Assembly (NCBI RefSeq): GCF_033095805.1
Contig: NZ_CP109901.1
Coordinates: forward strand, 744,001-808,000
Length of the DNA: 64,000 bases
Source of the DNA: Serratia sp. UGAL515B_01
GTDB taxonomy: Bacteria; Pseudomonadota; Gammaproteobacteria; Enterobacterales; Enterobacteriaceae
Reading direction: 5' to 3'
The translations under genes were made by a program, and so were the position numbers. Below, in pieces: positions 7,795-16,258 of the stretch. The notes below the pieces were generated by a model. That model was not told where the DNA came from. It was given only the letters and a program-made list of their open reading frames with translations, and did not search any database. Each line of letters begins with the position of its first letter. Position 1 is the first letter of the stretch.

Positions 7795-9255
7795 ATGGCA
7801 AAGTTTATCGTTACGGCAACCCCTCCGACGCCAAATGGCGATCTCCATCTGGGACACCTATCTGGACCTTTTCTGGCCGCTGACGTGATGCAACGGCGAC
7901 TCAAACAGCTGGGGCACGATGTGCTATTTGTGACATATAGCGATGATTATCAAAGCTATTTACCCAGAAAAACCAAGGCGTTACACAGACAGCCTTTTGC
8001 GTATGCCCGCCTGATGCGTCAGGCAATGCAACTGTCTCTGGAGCTGGTTAATATCCGTTTTGATACCTTTGTACAGGCTGCAGATACGCCAGCTTATCAG
8101 CATTCAGGCGAACACTATGCGAAGCTGATCGCCGGGCAGACCGAACTTAAGGAACATAAGACTTTTTACTGTGCAGCCTGCAATCTGTATGGTTACGAAG
8201 GCTTTGGTAGAACCCAGTGTAACTGGTGTGGAACCTCGTCAGACACCAGCCAGTGTGAACATTGTGCCCGTGTACCTGATATTGAAAAGATTACCGCAAT
8301 GACCTGTATGTCCTGTCAGGGAGCGATGCAGCCAGTGCAAGTAAAACAACATATCTGGAAGATTGGTCAGAATTATCCAGCGGTCAAAGCCGCTTTACAG
8401 CAGCGTCCGATGCGCCCGTGTCTGACAGGTTATCTTGACGACGTGCTGAGCAACGAGTGTGAACAGTGGTCGTTGACCCGCCCGGGTGATGCTGGTTTGC
8501 CGGTTGCTGCACTGGATAATTATCCTCTGCATACCTGGTTTCTGGGGCTGTCTGGTTACAGAAGCTGCGTTGAGAGTTATCTGGCAACGCATCCTGAACG
8601 TGGTGAGTTTGCGGAGTGGTGGGCACCCGATACTGAGCTGGTTCATTTGCTTGGTTTTGATTGTTCCTATAGCCATGCGGTTGGTTACAGCAGTTTGCTG
8701 CTGGCCGATCAAACTGGGCCTTGTCCGGGCACCTTTATCACTAACCGCTTTCTTAAACTGGATGGCGAAGATTTCTCTACCAGCCGCGGTCACGCTGTCT
8801 GGATCAAAGATCTGACAGGGCAATATCCCTCTGATGCCATCCGCCTGTTCAGCGCGTTAACCGCGCCTGAAACCGCAGTCAGTAACTTCAGCCGCGAACA
8901 GTTTCAGCACTGGTATCACCAAATCTTCCTGCCGCTGGTCACACAGGCTGAACAGGTCATCGATTCCAGTATCACCCTGACCACAGAACAGCGGCTGCGT
9001 TTACGCAGCCACTCAGCCTGCTTGGACTGGCAGCAAGCAGCTTCTCTTGAGGCATTTTCGATTGCCGGTATGGCACGGGCCGTGCTGGATTTTTCCGAGT
9101 TTATTCAGTCGGATGATGTCCTGTCTGTAGCGCCTGAAGCTTGGCAGAACCTGGCCGAACTGTTTCTGCCTTTGTGTCCCGATTTGGCAAACACGATACT
9201 CTCTGTACTCCCCTTCGACGTGCAGTATGCGAAGGCACTTCATGAACCCGCTTAA
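7795..9255 (+). CDS. Methionyl-tRNA-synthetase-like enzyme (putative N-N bond-forming synthetase subunit)
   Basis: The protein has 486 residues. It has a class I synthetase core with HLGH at residues 18-21 (HIGH motif), four CxxC zinc knuckles (CAAC, CNWC, CEHC, CMSC), a MetRS-type WFLGLSGY region, and FSTSRG at 327-332 in the KMSKS position. It is far shorter than housekeeping MetRS (~677) and shows no C-terminal tRNA-binding domain. Established knowledge: MetRS-like domains fused to a cupin (Spb40, PyfG, Tri28) join an amino acid to an N-hydroxy-lysine-type amine to make a hydrazine. Here the cupin is encoded separately, three genes on. I infer that this enzyme activates the amino-acid partner. 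It overlaps the next gene by 14 bases. An alternative role is an aminoacyl-tRNA supplier for peptide-bond formation. Confidence 0.85.
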   Translation: MAKFIVTATPPTPNGDLHLGHLSGPFLAADVMQRRLKQLGHDVLFVTYSDDYQSYLPRKTKALHRQPFAYARLMRQAMQLSLELVNIRFDTFVQAADTPAYQHSGEHYAKLIAGQTELKEHKTFYCAACNLYGYEGFGRTQCNWCGTSSDTSQCEHCARVPDIEKITAMTCMSCQGAMQPVQVKQHIWKIGQNYPAVKAALQQRPMRPCLTGYLDDVLSNECEQWSLTRPGDAGLPVAALDNYPLHTWFLGLSGYRSCVESYLATHPERGEFAEWWAPDTELVHLLGFDCSYSHAVGYSSLLLADQTGPCPGTFITNRFLKLDGEDFSTSRGHAVWIKDLTGQYPSDAIRLFSALTAPETAVSNFSREQFQHWYHQIFLPLVTQAEQVIDSSITLTTEQRLRLRSHSACLDWQQAASLEAFSIAGMARAVLDFSEFIQSDDVLSVAPEAWQNLAELFLPLCPDLANTILSVLPFDVQYAKALHEPA

Positions 9256-9706
9256 TTATCAGGAGCGTGCGGTGAGTTTTCTCGGCACGCAAGCCATCGG
9301 GCAAGCGCAACTGAAAATGTATTACCTCACCAGCGAAAAGCAGGTAGAAACTCCGGTTCCTGAACCTGAACTTCAGCGTCAGTGGCTGGTGCAGGGGTTG
9401 GATGAAGCGAATTTTCCCGGAGATCATCATATCGGCTTTGCCATTATTCACGCCGCTGATGACGGTGACTATTTGCTGATCAGTACCTGGTGCGACGCTA
9501 ATATGCTGCGTCATCGCGTATTTACTATCGACAATGAAAACCGTTTACAGTCATTAGAGAGCACAAAAATTATCGCCTGTGTCTGGGAATTGGCCGTGAT
9601 GTTCTATGAGCGTAACTTCTGGATAGAGCAAGTGATGACCACTGAAAAACTCGAAGACGGGAATGTCCAACGTTATTTGCAAAAGGGGTACAGCGGGTGG
9701 GTTTAA
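9242..9706 (+). CDS. Unrecognised ~154-residue protein of the biosynthetic cluster
   Basis: I do not recognise the family. The protein is soluble and acidic, with an aromatic-rich, mixed alpha/beta look. It has no signal peptide or membrane segment. Notable segments are HHIGFAIIHAADDGDYLLIS, TWCDANMLRHRVFTI, CVWELAVMFYERNFWIEQVM and the C-terminal RYLQKGYSGWV. I prefer the ATG at 9242 (GAAGG seven bases upstream); the ATG at 9227 in the same frame is the alternative. It overlaps both the synthetase-like gene before it and the GNAT after it, so it is translationally coupled to core enzymes and is probably needed for the same step. Confidence 0.75.
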   Translation: MNPLNYQERAVSFLGTQAIGQAQLKMYYLTSEKQVETPVPEPELQRQWLVQGLDEANFPGDHHIGFAIIHAADDGDYLLISTWCDANMLRHRVFTIDNENRLQSLESTKIIACVWELAVMFYERNFWIEQVMTTEKLEDGNVQRYLQKGYSGWV

Positions 9707-10170
9707 ATATTCGACCAGTCAGATCTGACGATCTTGACCAACTGGTTACCTTGTGTGCTGAACATGCCGAATACGAGAAGATGAGCTATAGCGATAATGG
9801 CCAGCAGCAGCGCTTACAGATAGCACTGTTCAGCCAGCCAGCCCGATTGTTTATCTGGGTAGTGGCTGATGATAACGACGATCTGCATGGCTATTTATCA
9901 GTCACCATCGATTATTCCACCTGGTCGGCGGCACAGTTTGTCTATATGGATTGCCTGTACTTAACCGCAGATTTACGCGGGCAGGGTATCGGACGGCAGT
10001 TAATGAACACCTTAATTGATTTTGCTGAACAGCAACAGTGCGCGGAAATTCAGTGGCAAACGCCGCCAGATAACCAGCTCGGTATTGGCTTTTATCAGCA
10101 TATCGGTGCGGCTAGCCTCACCAAGATCCGCTTTACACTGCGTCAGGGGAGTCGCCTGTGGCATGTGTAA
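9697..10170 (+). CDS. GNAT-family N-acyltransferase
   Basis: The protein has 157 residues. It has the GNAT fold with the acyl-CoA pyrophosphate loop in LTADLRGQGIGRQLMNTLID (Q/RxxGxG/A), preceded by the beta-strand FVYMDCLYL and followed by FYQHIGAASLTKIRF. It transfers an acyl group from acyl-CoA to an amine. The start is GTG at 9697, overlapping the previous gene by 10 bases. In the triacsin pathway, as I recall it, a GNAT acylates the hydrazine-derived intermediate as protection. A similar protecting or self-resistance role would fit here. The substrate is unknown. Confidence 0.85.
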   Translation: MGLNIRPVRSDDLDQLVTLCAEHAEYEKMSYSDNGQQQRLQIALFSQPARLFIWVVADDNDDLHGYLSVTIDYSTWSAAQFVYMDCLYLTADLRGQGIGRQLMNTLIDFAEQQQCAEIQWQTPPDNQLGIGFYQHIGAASLTKIRFTLRQGSRLWHV

Positions 10171-10218
10171 TGCCATGGTGATGGTTTTTGCTGAAAAATA
10201 AAAAGACAGGATATTACG

Positions 10219-11847
10219 ATGACAACATTACCTCGTTGGGCTTATCAAGCCGATGCCGTGCAAACCAAAGATTACCAACTGGGCGAATTGTTTGCGTTCG
10301 GCAGATCGCATAATCCGCAAAAACTGGCTATCAGCGACGGTAAACAGAGTTATACCTTTGCACAGCTGGATGATATGGCGACCAATCTGGCGCTATGGCT
10401 GTCTCAGAATGGGGTGAAACCGACGACCTGCGTCCCTGTATTGGCAGAAAAATGCGCCATTATGCCTGTGATCGTGGCGGCCTGCTGGAAACTGGGAGCG
10501 GTCTATGTTCCCCTTGACGACCAGTTACCGCATGCACGTATCCGCAAACTGCTTGCTCGGCTGGATGCGCCAGTCGTGCTGGCTATTTCTCACCCTCCTC
10601 TGGATAACATTGGGATCTGGCTAAGTAGCGAGGCGCTACTCACGGTGTGCCAGCAGCCTGCACCAACTGCAGGAATATTATCCCTATATCAACATGCGCC
10701 TGATGATACGGCTTATATCATTTTTACCTCAGGCTCAACGGGTGAACCCAAAGGGGTTGAAATCAGTGCCAACAGCCTGAAAACCTATTTTGCTGCGCAT
10801 AATCAATGGTTGCAATTTACCCCTGATTCCCGAGTATTCAGCCTGTCGCCGTTTCATTTTGATGTTTCCATTGAAGACACGTTACTGCCGCTGTCACTGG
10901 GGGCTTTTGTCTGGCAATTTACCAGCGTCCATGCTGGTGCCATTATGCGTAGTATCATCATTCGAGAAAAGATCACCCATCTTATTGCCGTTTCTACACT
11001 GCTCTCACTGATTACCGAAAATGGCAAACAAATTCAGGCAGAGAATTTCCCAGCGCTGGAAATGGTGATGACCGGAGCTGAAGTTTGCGATCCTAAAATC
11101 ATCAATTTATGGAAACAGAACCTGCCAGCAGTTCGCCTGATTAATGCCTATGGCCCGACAGAGACCACCATTGTCTGTTGCTGTTATGAAATTGAACAAC
11201 CTGACGAGCAGCGCACGATAAGCTGGCCAATAGGTGTTCCCCTGCAGAACGTTTCCTGCCTGATCCTCGATGAAAACCAGGAAATCCAGCAGGGTACCGA
11301 TATCGCTGGTGAGCTGTGCATTGGTGGTGATCTGGTGATGAAGGGTTATCTGGGACAGCCACAGGAAACGGAAAAAGTCATTTTCGAACATCAGGGCGTG
11401 CGTTATTACCGCTCCGGTGATATTTGTCTGCGTCAGGCGGACGGCAATATTTTATACGTAGGCCGCCGCGATGATGAAGTCAAAATTGCTGGTCGTCGTA
11501 TTCACCTCGGCGAGATTCGCCAGAAATGTCTAGCCAACAGTGGTGTGCAGCGCGTTGCGATCCGCAAAGTGCAACTGGATGGCAAAGATCATATCGCTAT
11601 GGTCATTACTGGCGAAGAAAGCAGCAAGCTGACCAATATTGAAACCTCGCTGGCGGCGGAGTTACCGCGTTATATGTTGCCAACGTTATGGGGCTGGGCA
11701 GAAGAGGTCAATTTAAGCGCCAATGGCAAAACTGACGAAAAAATATTGTTAGATCAGTTGGTTGACGCGGCGAGCCAGCAACAGTCACGTTATTTCATCC
11801 GCCGTCAGGGCGGCAGCTTTACTCCAATGAATCGAGGTGATGCGTGA
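10219..11847 (+). CDS. Stand-alone adenylation enzyme (NRPS-type AMP ligase)
   Basis: The protein has 542 residues. It is an AMP-forming acyl/aminoacyl ligase with the usual core motifs: YIIFTSGSTGEPKGV (A3), NAYGPTETTI (A5), YRSGDICLRQADGNILYVG and RRDDEVKIAGRRIHLGEI (A7-A8), and the A10 lysine in NLSANGKTDEKIL. No carrier, condensation or reductase domain is attached. It should activate the pathway acid and load it on the carrier domain of the next gene, whose GTG start overlaps its stop. Substrate prediction from the pocket residues was not attempted. A clear AGGA ribosome site precedes the ATG. Confidence 0.92.
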   Translation: MTTLPRWAYQADAVQTKDYQLGELFAFGRSHNPQKLAISDGKQSYTFAQLDDMATNLALWLSQNGVKPTTCVPVLAEKCAIMPVIVAACWKLGAVYVPLDDQLPHARIRKLLARLDAPVVLAISHPPLDNIGIWLSSEALLTVCQQPAPTAGILSLYQHAPDDTAYIIFTSGSTGEPKGVEISANSLKTYFAAHNQWLQFTPDSRVFSLSPFHFDVSIEDTLLPLSLGAFVWQFTSVHAGAIMRSIIIREKITHLIAVSTLLSLITENGKQIQAENFPALEMVMTGAEVCDPKIINLWKQNLPAVRLINAYGPTETTIVCCCYEIEQPDEQRTISWPIGVPLQNVSCLILDENQEIQQGTDIAGELCIGGDLVMKGYLGQPQETEKVIFEHQGVRYYRSGDICLRQADGNILYVGRRDDEVKIAGRRIHLGEIRQKCLANSGVQRVAIRKVQLDGKDHIAMVITGEESSKLTNIETSLAAELPRYMLPTLWGWAEEVNLSANGKTDEKILLDQLVDAASQQQSRYFIRRQGGSFTPMNRGDA

Positions 11848-12503
11848 GTCATCAGGCTTATTTAACGCGTGTAGAAAAGGTTATCCGGGCAACGGTAACG
11901 TTTCCGCAGGAAGTGCAACTGCAGGAACAGACTGAGCTGTACACATTAGGAATTGATTCCCTAACCACCATTAATGTGTTGCTGGCTATGGCGACAGATT
12001 ATCAGGTTGAACTGGAAAATTTTGTTAGTGAAATCGACGGGCTGAAAACTGTTGGCGATCTCTGTGGCCTAGCGGCAATGTTCAGTGCTGCCAGCGCCGA
12101 CAGCCAGCCTGATCATATCGCACTGGCTAATATCAAGTTTTTCTCACAGCAGGTGCTACATTACGAATATGGTCTGGACGGCATTCGCACTTTTCCCTGG
12201 GAAAATGTGAATACGCCGATTGGTTCCGGTTATTGCATCGTTCGCCCGTTCACCGAAACACTGCCACATATCAACCAGCCAGATGATGAAGATGAGCTCT
12301 TTTTAGGTATCCAGGGTCAGGCTCTGGTGGTGATCGATGGCAAAGAGTATACGTTTACCCAAGGCGACCAGGTCTTTATCCCGCGTGGTAGCCATCACTA
12401 TGTGCGTAACAACAGCGACCAATCCTTCCACTTCTTTACCATCTGGTGGAATCAGGCGGGAGCACGTGCTTATCTGGCACAGGAAGAAAAGGCTGAGCAA
12501 TAA
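11844..12503 (+). CDS. Carrier protein-cupin fusion (putative hydrazine synthetase metal domain)
   Basis: The protein has 219 residues. Residues 1-80 form a peptidyl/acyl carrier domain with the phosphopantetheine serine at S39 (YTLGIDSLTTIN). Residues ~105-205 form a cupin barrel with putative metal ligands H142 (TLPHINQ), E149/E151 (DEDELFLGIQG) and H184/H185 (IPRGSHHYVRN). The second His of the canonical HxH is not present. Known hydrazine synthetases (Spb40, PyfG, Tri28) fuse such a cupin to the MetRS-like domain; here it is fused to the carrier that the upstream adenylation enzyme would load. This suggests N-N formation or rearrangement coupled to a tethered intermediate, which is inference. 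The gene overlaps its neighbours by 4 bases and 1 base. Confidence 0.87.
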   Translation: MSHQAYLTRVEKVIRATVTFPQEVQLQEQTELYTLGIDSLTTINVLLAMATDYQVELENFVSEIDGLKTVGDLCGLAAMFSAASADSQPDHIALANIKFFSQQVLHYEYGLDGIRTFPWENVNTPIGSGYCIVRPFTETLPHINQPDDEDELFLGIQGQALVVIDGKEYTFTQGDQVFIPRGSHHYVRNNSDQSFHFFTIWWNQAGARAYLAQEEKAEQ

Positions 12504-13549
12504 TGGTGAACCACTGGGATATCATTATTATCGGAGCCGGTCTTGCTGGCAGTGCGCTGGCTGAAAATATCAGTCAGTCGGGTCTGCGCACACTGCTACT
12601 GGAGTCAGCAGAGCCCGGTAGTGGTGGTGCCAGTGCGCGCTCGCGAGGCATTGTGAGGGTGTACGATCCCAACCCCACACTGATGCAATATAACGTAGGT
12701 GGGGTACGTGAATGGCAGCGGCTGAATCAGCGCTGGCCAGGAATCTTCCGTCGGTGTGGGGTGATCTACCTGCTCAGAGAGGAGCATATTCCGGGCGCGC
12801 AGGTGCTACTGCGGGAGTTTTCTTCGTCAGAGTATCCCATTGAGTTAATTTCCCGCCAGCAGGCACAAAAACTGATGCCGGAACTGAATATCCCGCCAAA
12901 GGCGGGCATTCTTTATGAATCGCAGGGGGGATACGTTAACCCCCGTCTGGCTTGTCAATTACTGGCGCATCAGGCGCGGGAGCAGGGGACGGAACTGCTG
13001 GAAGGTGTCCAAGCGAACCGTGTTGAATCGCAACGCAGCGGAGTCAATGTTCATACTGAGCACCAGGTATTGAGTGCCCGACTGGCAGTGGTGGCAGCGG
13101 GAGCCTACAGTCGCACACTGATCCCCGAAATCCCGCTGTTCAGCCGCTCAATCCCGCTGAGTACCCTCTACAGCACGGACGCCCAGGCACCACAAACCTG
13201 TCTGATCGACGAATACAGCGGCAGCTATATGCGCCCGGGATCAACTTCCTTTGTTTTCGCTGGCGGCGCGCCACAGCATGATGCCGCTGCGCCCACTGCA
13301 TTGCCACAGAGCATTAGTGCACACTCGGCCAATTTGCAGTTAGCACAGCAGATGCTGCCAGGCATCCCGTTACAGCTCAGTCATGGCTGGGATGGATATG
13401 ATGGTTACACTGCTGACTTCCTACCACAGACCAGACTGATTGCCGAACGCCACCTGGCGCTGTTCTGCGGTTTTTCAGGGCGCGGGGCGAAATATATTCC
13501 TGATGCGGCACGTCAGTTCAGCCAACAGATTCTCGAGTATCTGCAATGA
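12503..13549 (+). CDS. DAO-family FAD-dependent amine/amino-acid oxidase
   Basis: The protein has 348 residues. The Rossmann FAD motif is at the N-terminus (IIIGAGLAGSALAENIS), a substrate-domain motif SGGASARSRGIVR follows, and the C-terminal flavin contact is FCGFSGRGAKYIPDAARQ. This is the glycine/D-amino-acid oxidase fold. In triacsin biosynthesis a DAO-type oxidase cleaves the lysine-hydrazine adduct to release a hydrazono/hydrazino acid; this gene is the natural candidate for that step. It starts on the last base of the previous stop codon and overlaps the next gene by four bases. Confidence 0.88.
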   Translation: MVNHWDIIIIGAGLAGSALAENISQSGLRTLLLESAEPGSGGASARSRGIVRVYDPNPTLMQYNVGGVREWQRLNQRWPGIFRRCGVIYLLREEHIPGAQVLLREFSSSEYPIELISRQQAQKLMPELNIPPKAGILYESQGGYVNPRLACQLLAHQAREQGTELLEGVQANRVESQRSGVNVHTEHQVLSARLAVVAAGAYSRTLIPEIPLFSRSIPLSTLYSTDAQAPQTCLIDEYSGSYMRPGSTSFVFAGGAPQHDAAAPTALPQSISAHSANLQLAQQMLPGIPLQLSHGWDGYDGYTADFLPQTRLIAERHLALFCGFSGRGAKYIPDAARQFSQQILEYLQ

Positions 13550-14471
13550 TCAGACTGGCATGCGTCGCCTGTATGGACGAAAACAAGTCCGTCCACACCA
13601 CCACCTGGCTGCGTGCCATTGAGCTGGCACAAGAACTTCTGTTGCCACCACAGGTCACGCTGAAACTGTTCGATGATAATGCCGATGCCCAGAGAGCCGC
13701 TGAAGTCGCCCGGCAGATAGTGGCTTGGTCACCAGATGCTATTGTCGGGCACTTTGCCTCGGCTGCCGCAGAAGCGGCGGCACCGCTGTATGCGCAGCAT
13801 AATTTGCCACTGTTTTTACCGGCGGCAACCGCGAAACATCTGACCACGTATCCTACCACCTGGCGTTTATGTGATAACGATGAGGATTATGTCATCTGGT
13901 TATTACCGCTACTAACGTCTCATGGGCAGGATGCCGTGGCCATTGAGCATGATGGCTCGGTACACGGTAAAAGCGTGGCGCACCAGCTGAGTGCCTCGAT
14001 AAAACCGGCAGAAGACCCTCAACAAGCTGCGACTACCTTTTTTGCCGGTAGTTTCTCGTATGCGTTGGAGCGGGCAGCCAACTGGGCACACGACTCTCCT
14101 GAAGGTGCTCGTCTGATCTTGGCGGATGATGCGTTTTCTGCAGAACTGGTGCCCGCACTGCTGGCCAGAGGTATCGACTTAGGTTCAAGACAGATTTATG
14201 TAGCGGCGATAGCCCCGCAACCCACAGGCGAAAAAGCTTCCACGCTTGTTTCTGCTTGGCACCAACGCTGGGGGGTACGCCTGGATGCTATTTTTGGGAA
14301 ACGATGGCGGCCTTGCAGGTTGCCAGCCAGTATCCTGATTTTCCTGCACAAACCCTGCTGGGGGCGCTGAATTTTGACGCACAGCATGAGAGTCACCCTG
14401 CCAGCTTTTCACTCTGGCTGGCTACGCATCGTGGACTGCAGATTGTCCTGACTCCAGAGGTAAGTATATGA
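13546..14471 (+). pseudogene. Type 1 periplasmic-binding-fold protein without signal peptide, frameshifted
   Basis: The sequence resembles LivJ/AmiC-type ligand-binding proteins (first lobe with ARQIVAWSPDAIVGHFAS and HNLPLFLPAATAKH). It has no export signal, so it would act in the cytoplasm as a sensor or chaperone-like binder. The first frame runs to 14370, but after a run of six G (14270-14275) the family-like continuation is in the -1 frame: GCYFWETMAALQVASQYPDF, then LLGALNFD, ending at a TGA (14469-14471). That TGA overlaps the next ATG as ATGA, as the other genes here do. So the original gene ended at 14471. The cause may be a real one-base indel, a sequencing error or programmed slippage. 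Confidence 0.7.
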
Positions 14472-15364
14472 ATATTAATACAGTTCCGCTGGCAACGGAT
14501 TTTGCCAATCTGCTGGCTGCCCGGCGACTGTTTTTCGGTAAGGGAGCACAACATGAAACCGATTATGGTCGTCAGCGTGTGGCGCGCTGGATAGCGAACG
14601 TATCGGCCCCGCTGAGTGGGAAAATAGAGGTAACCGGCCATGTGCGCCGCTTTATCCCCGAAAAATTGCGCAGTGCTGAGCCGATTTTTTATCTGCATGG
14701 TGGTGGACTGGTTTATTACTCTACCGAGGTATTCAGCGCCTTTTTAAGCACCCTGGCGCATATCAGTGGACGGGAGATCCGCGCATTTGATTATCCAAAA
14801 GCGCCGGAAACACCAATGGCCGAGCTCGTCGGCCATCTGGAACAGCAGCTATCTACCGAGCTTAACCATGTTGACGCCGCTCCCTGTCTGATGGGAGATA
14901 GCGTAGGCGGCCTATTAACGCTTTGGTTTGCTGGTTCAGCGTTCAGTCAGGCTTTTTCCCAGATTCATCTGTTGTATCCGGCGCTGGCGAGCCATCACAA
15001 TTTTGATTCTTTCCGGCGTTATGGCGAAGGTTATCTGTTGGATGCCGCCATACTACGTTGGTTTGCCGAACACTGGCTTCCCTGGTGTCGTCAGCAGCAG
15101 TTTGACCCGCTAGCATCAGATTATGCTTTCAGCAAGCTGCCACCCGTGGTTTTGCACACCACCGGATATGATGTGCTGACTGATGAAGGACTCGCTTTCG
15201 CCGCGCTTGCCCGCCAAGCTGGAGCATCATTGCAACATTATCATCATCCGGCATTGCCCCATGACTTTTGTCTGTATGCCGGCAAACTCGCCAGTTCCCG
15301 CCAAGCCGTTGAACAGATTGCTGCGGCCTTGGATATTGAGCACAAAATCCCCTGTAAACAATGA
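14468..15364 (+). CDS. Alpha/beta hydrolase (HSL-type esterase/lipase family)
   Basis: The protein has 298 residues. The oxyanion-hole motif is YLHGGGLVYYS, the nucleophile elbow is MGDSVGGLL (Ser), and the acid and His come late (GYDVLTDEG, LPHDFCLYAG). It hydrolyses an ester, thioester or amide. In this cluster it could release the product from the carrier or remove a protecting acyl group added by the GNAT; which one cannot be read from sequence. The ATG at 14468 overlaps the previous stop. Confidence 0.88.
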   Translation: MNINTVPLATDFANLLAARRLFFGKGAQHETDYGRQRVARWIANVSAPLSGKIEVTGHVRRFIPEKLRSAEPIFYLHGGGLVYYSTEVFSAFLSTLAHISGREIRAFDYPKAPETPMAELVGHLEQQLSTELNHVDAAPCLMGDSVGGLLTLWFAGSAFSQAFSQIHLLYPALASHHNFDSFRRYGEGYLLDAAILRWFAEHWLPWCRQQQFDPLASDYAFSKLPPVVLHTTGYDVLTDEGLAFAALARQAGASLQHYHHPALPHDFCLYAGKLASSRQAVEQIAAALDIEHKIPCKQ

Positions 15365-15371
15365 GGTTATT

Positions 15372-15770
15372 ATGTCAGCGATTGAACAGTTATCTTATTA
15401 TCAAAAAAAATTGGCTTATGAAACAGACTCATGGGATCTGTATCTGGCATTAAAGAACAGCGAAAATGTAGTTGTGGTCGATGGACGCAGTAAAGAGGTG
15501 TACCAGAGGGAACATATTCCGGGAGCTATCAACCAGCCTCACAAAGAAATCTGTTTTAATAACACTGAAAAGTTAGATAAAACAAAAATATATATCTGTT
15601 ACTGTGATGGTATTGGTTGTAATGCTTCTACCAAAACCGCGATGAAACTGATGACGCTGGGTTTTCAGGTAAAAGAATTGTTGGGAGGTCTGGACTGGTG
15701 GAAACGCGATGGTTATTCCACTGAGGGTATCGAGGGGAAAGAAGGCACACCGGTTTCCTGCGGTTGCTGA
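15372..15770 (+). CDS. Rhodanese-domain protein
   Basis: The protein has 132 residues: a single rhodanese domain with the aspartate-bearing VVVVDGRSKEVYQREHIPGA and the active-site loop YCDGIGCNASTKTA, whose Cys would carry a persulfide. The end is VSCGC. The start is the ATG at 15372, seven bases after the upstream stop and behind GAGGTTATT. It could deliver sulfur or act in redox protection. Its presence suggests either a sulfur atom in the product or accidental co-inheritance. The sequence does not decide. Confidence 0.85.
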   Translation: MSAIEQLSYYQKKLAYETDSWDLYLALKNSENVVVVDGRSKEVYQREHIPGAINQPHKEICFNNTEKLDKTKIYICYCDGIGCNASTKTAMKLMTLGFQVKELLGGLDWWKRDGYSTEGIEGKEGTPVSCGC

Positions 15771-15789
15771 GGATCCGGATATAGACTGA

Positions 15790-15822
15790 AAATCCGTATT
15801 ATTTAAATAATAGTACGGATAC
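15790..15822. other. Inverted repeat between rhodanese and SnoaL-like genes
   Basis: ATCCGTA, an AT-rich core TTATTTAAATAA, then TACGGAT form an imperfect palindrome in the only sizeable gap (95 bases) of the first half of the cluster. It has no U-tract on the + strand, so it is more likely an RNA-processing or attenuation hairpin, or an operator, than a terminator. Confidence 0.35.
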
Positions 15823-15865
15823 ATATGAAATTTTAGTTATTGGCTGATATGTTCAGATAAAAATT

Positions 15866-16234
15866 ATGCATTCAGAATATTACGACCGTGTATCTGTGGT
15901 GCGCGATAAATTTCGCACGCTTGATATAACATTAATCGCCTCCTGTTTTACAGATGATGTGGTGGTGAAATATAATCAGCTGGACGTCATTCACGGAAAA
16001 GAGGCGTTACTGTCATTTCTTTCACCGCGTTATCATATGTTGTCTGATTACCAGTTGGATAAAAAAATTCTCCTTACTCAGGGGGGTACTGTATGCCTTG
16101 AAGTTATTGCCAGCTATATCAATCGTGAAAATGGCAAAGCATACAGAAGTAAAATTTTCGAAATTTTAACGTTTAACGGCGATCTGATATCACGCTGGGA
16201 TTATGTCGGCAATACAGAAGAAATCACGCAGTAA
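15866..16234 (+). CDS. SnoaL/NTF2-like small protein
   Basis: The protein has 122 residues with the cone-shaped NTF2 fold pattern: helix YYDRVSVVRDKF, then LIASCFTDDVVVKYNQLDVI, GKEALLSFLSPRYHM, and beta strands ending in FEILTFNGDLISRWDYVGN. Family members act as cyclases, isomerases or non-catalytic binders on small polar substrates. In a pathway that makes reactive hydrazines it might catalyse a ring closure; that is inference only. It precedes the N-monooxygenase by 24 bases. Confidence 0.75.
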   Translation: MHSEYYDRVSVVRDKFRTLDITLIASCFTDDVVVKYNQLDVIHGKEALLSFLSPRYHMLSDYQLDKKILLTQGGTVCLEVIASYINRENGKAYRSKIFEILTFNGDLISRWDYVGNTEEITQ

Positions 16235-16258
16235 ATTTTGAATCCATGGGGAAAGGAA

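Noticed and set aside
7795..9255. Housekeeping methionyl-tRNA synthetase
   Set aside because: It is ~190 residues shorter than MetG, shows no C-terminal tRNA-binding domain, and lies inside a biosynthetic operon.
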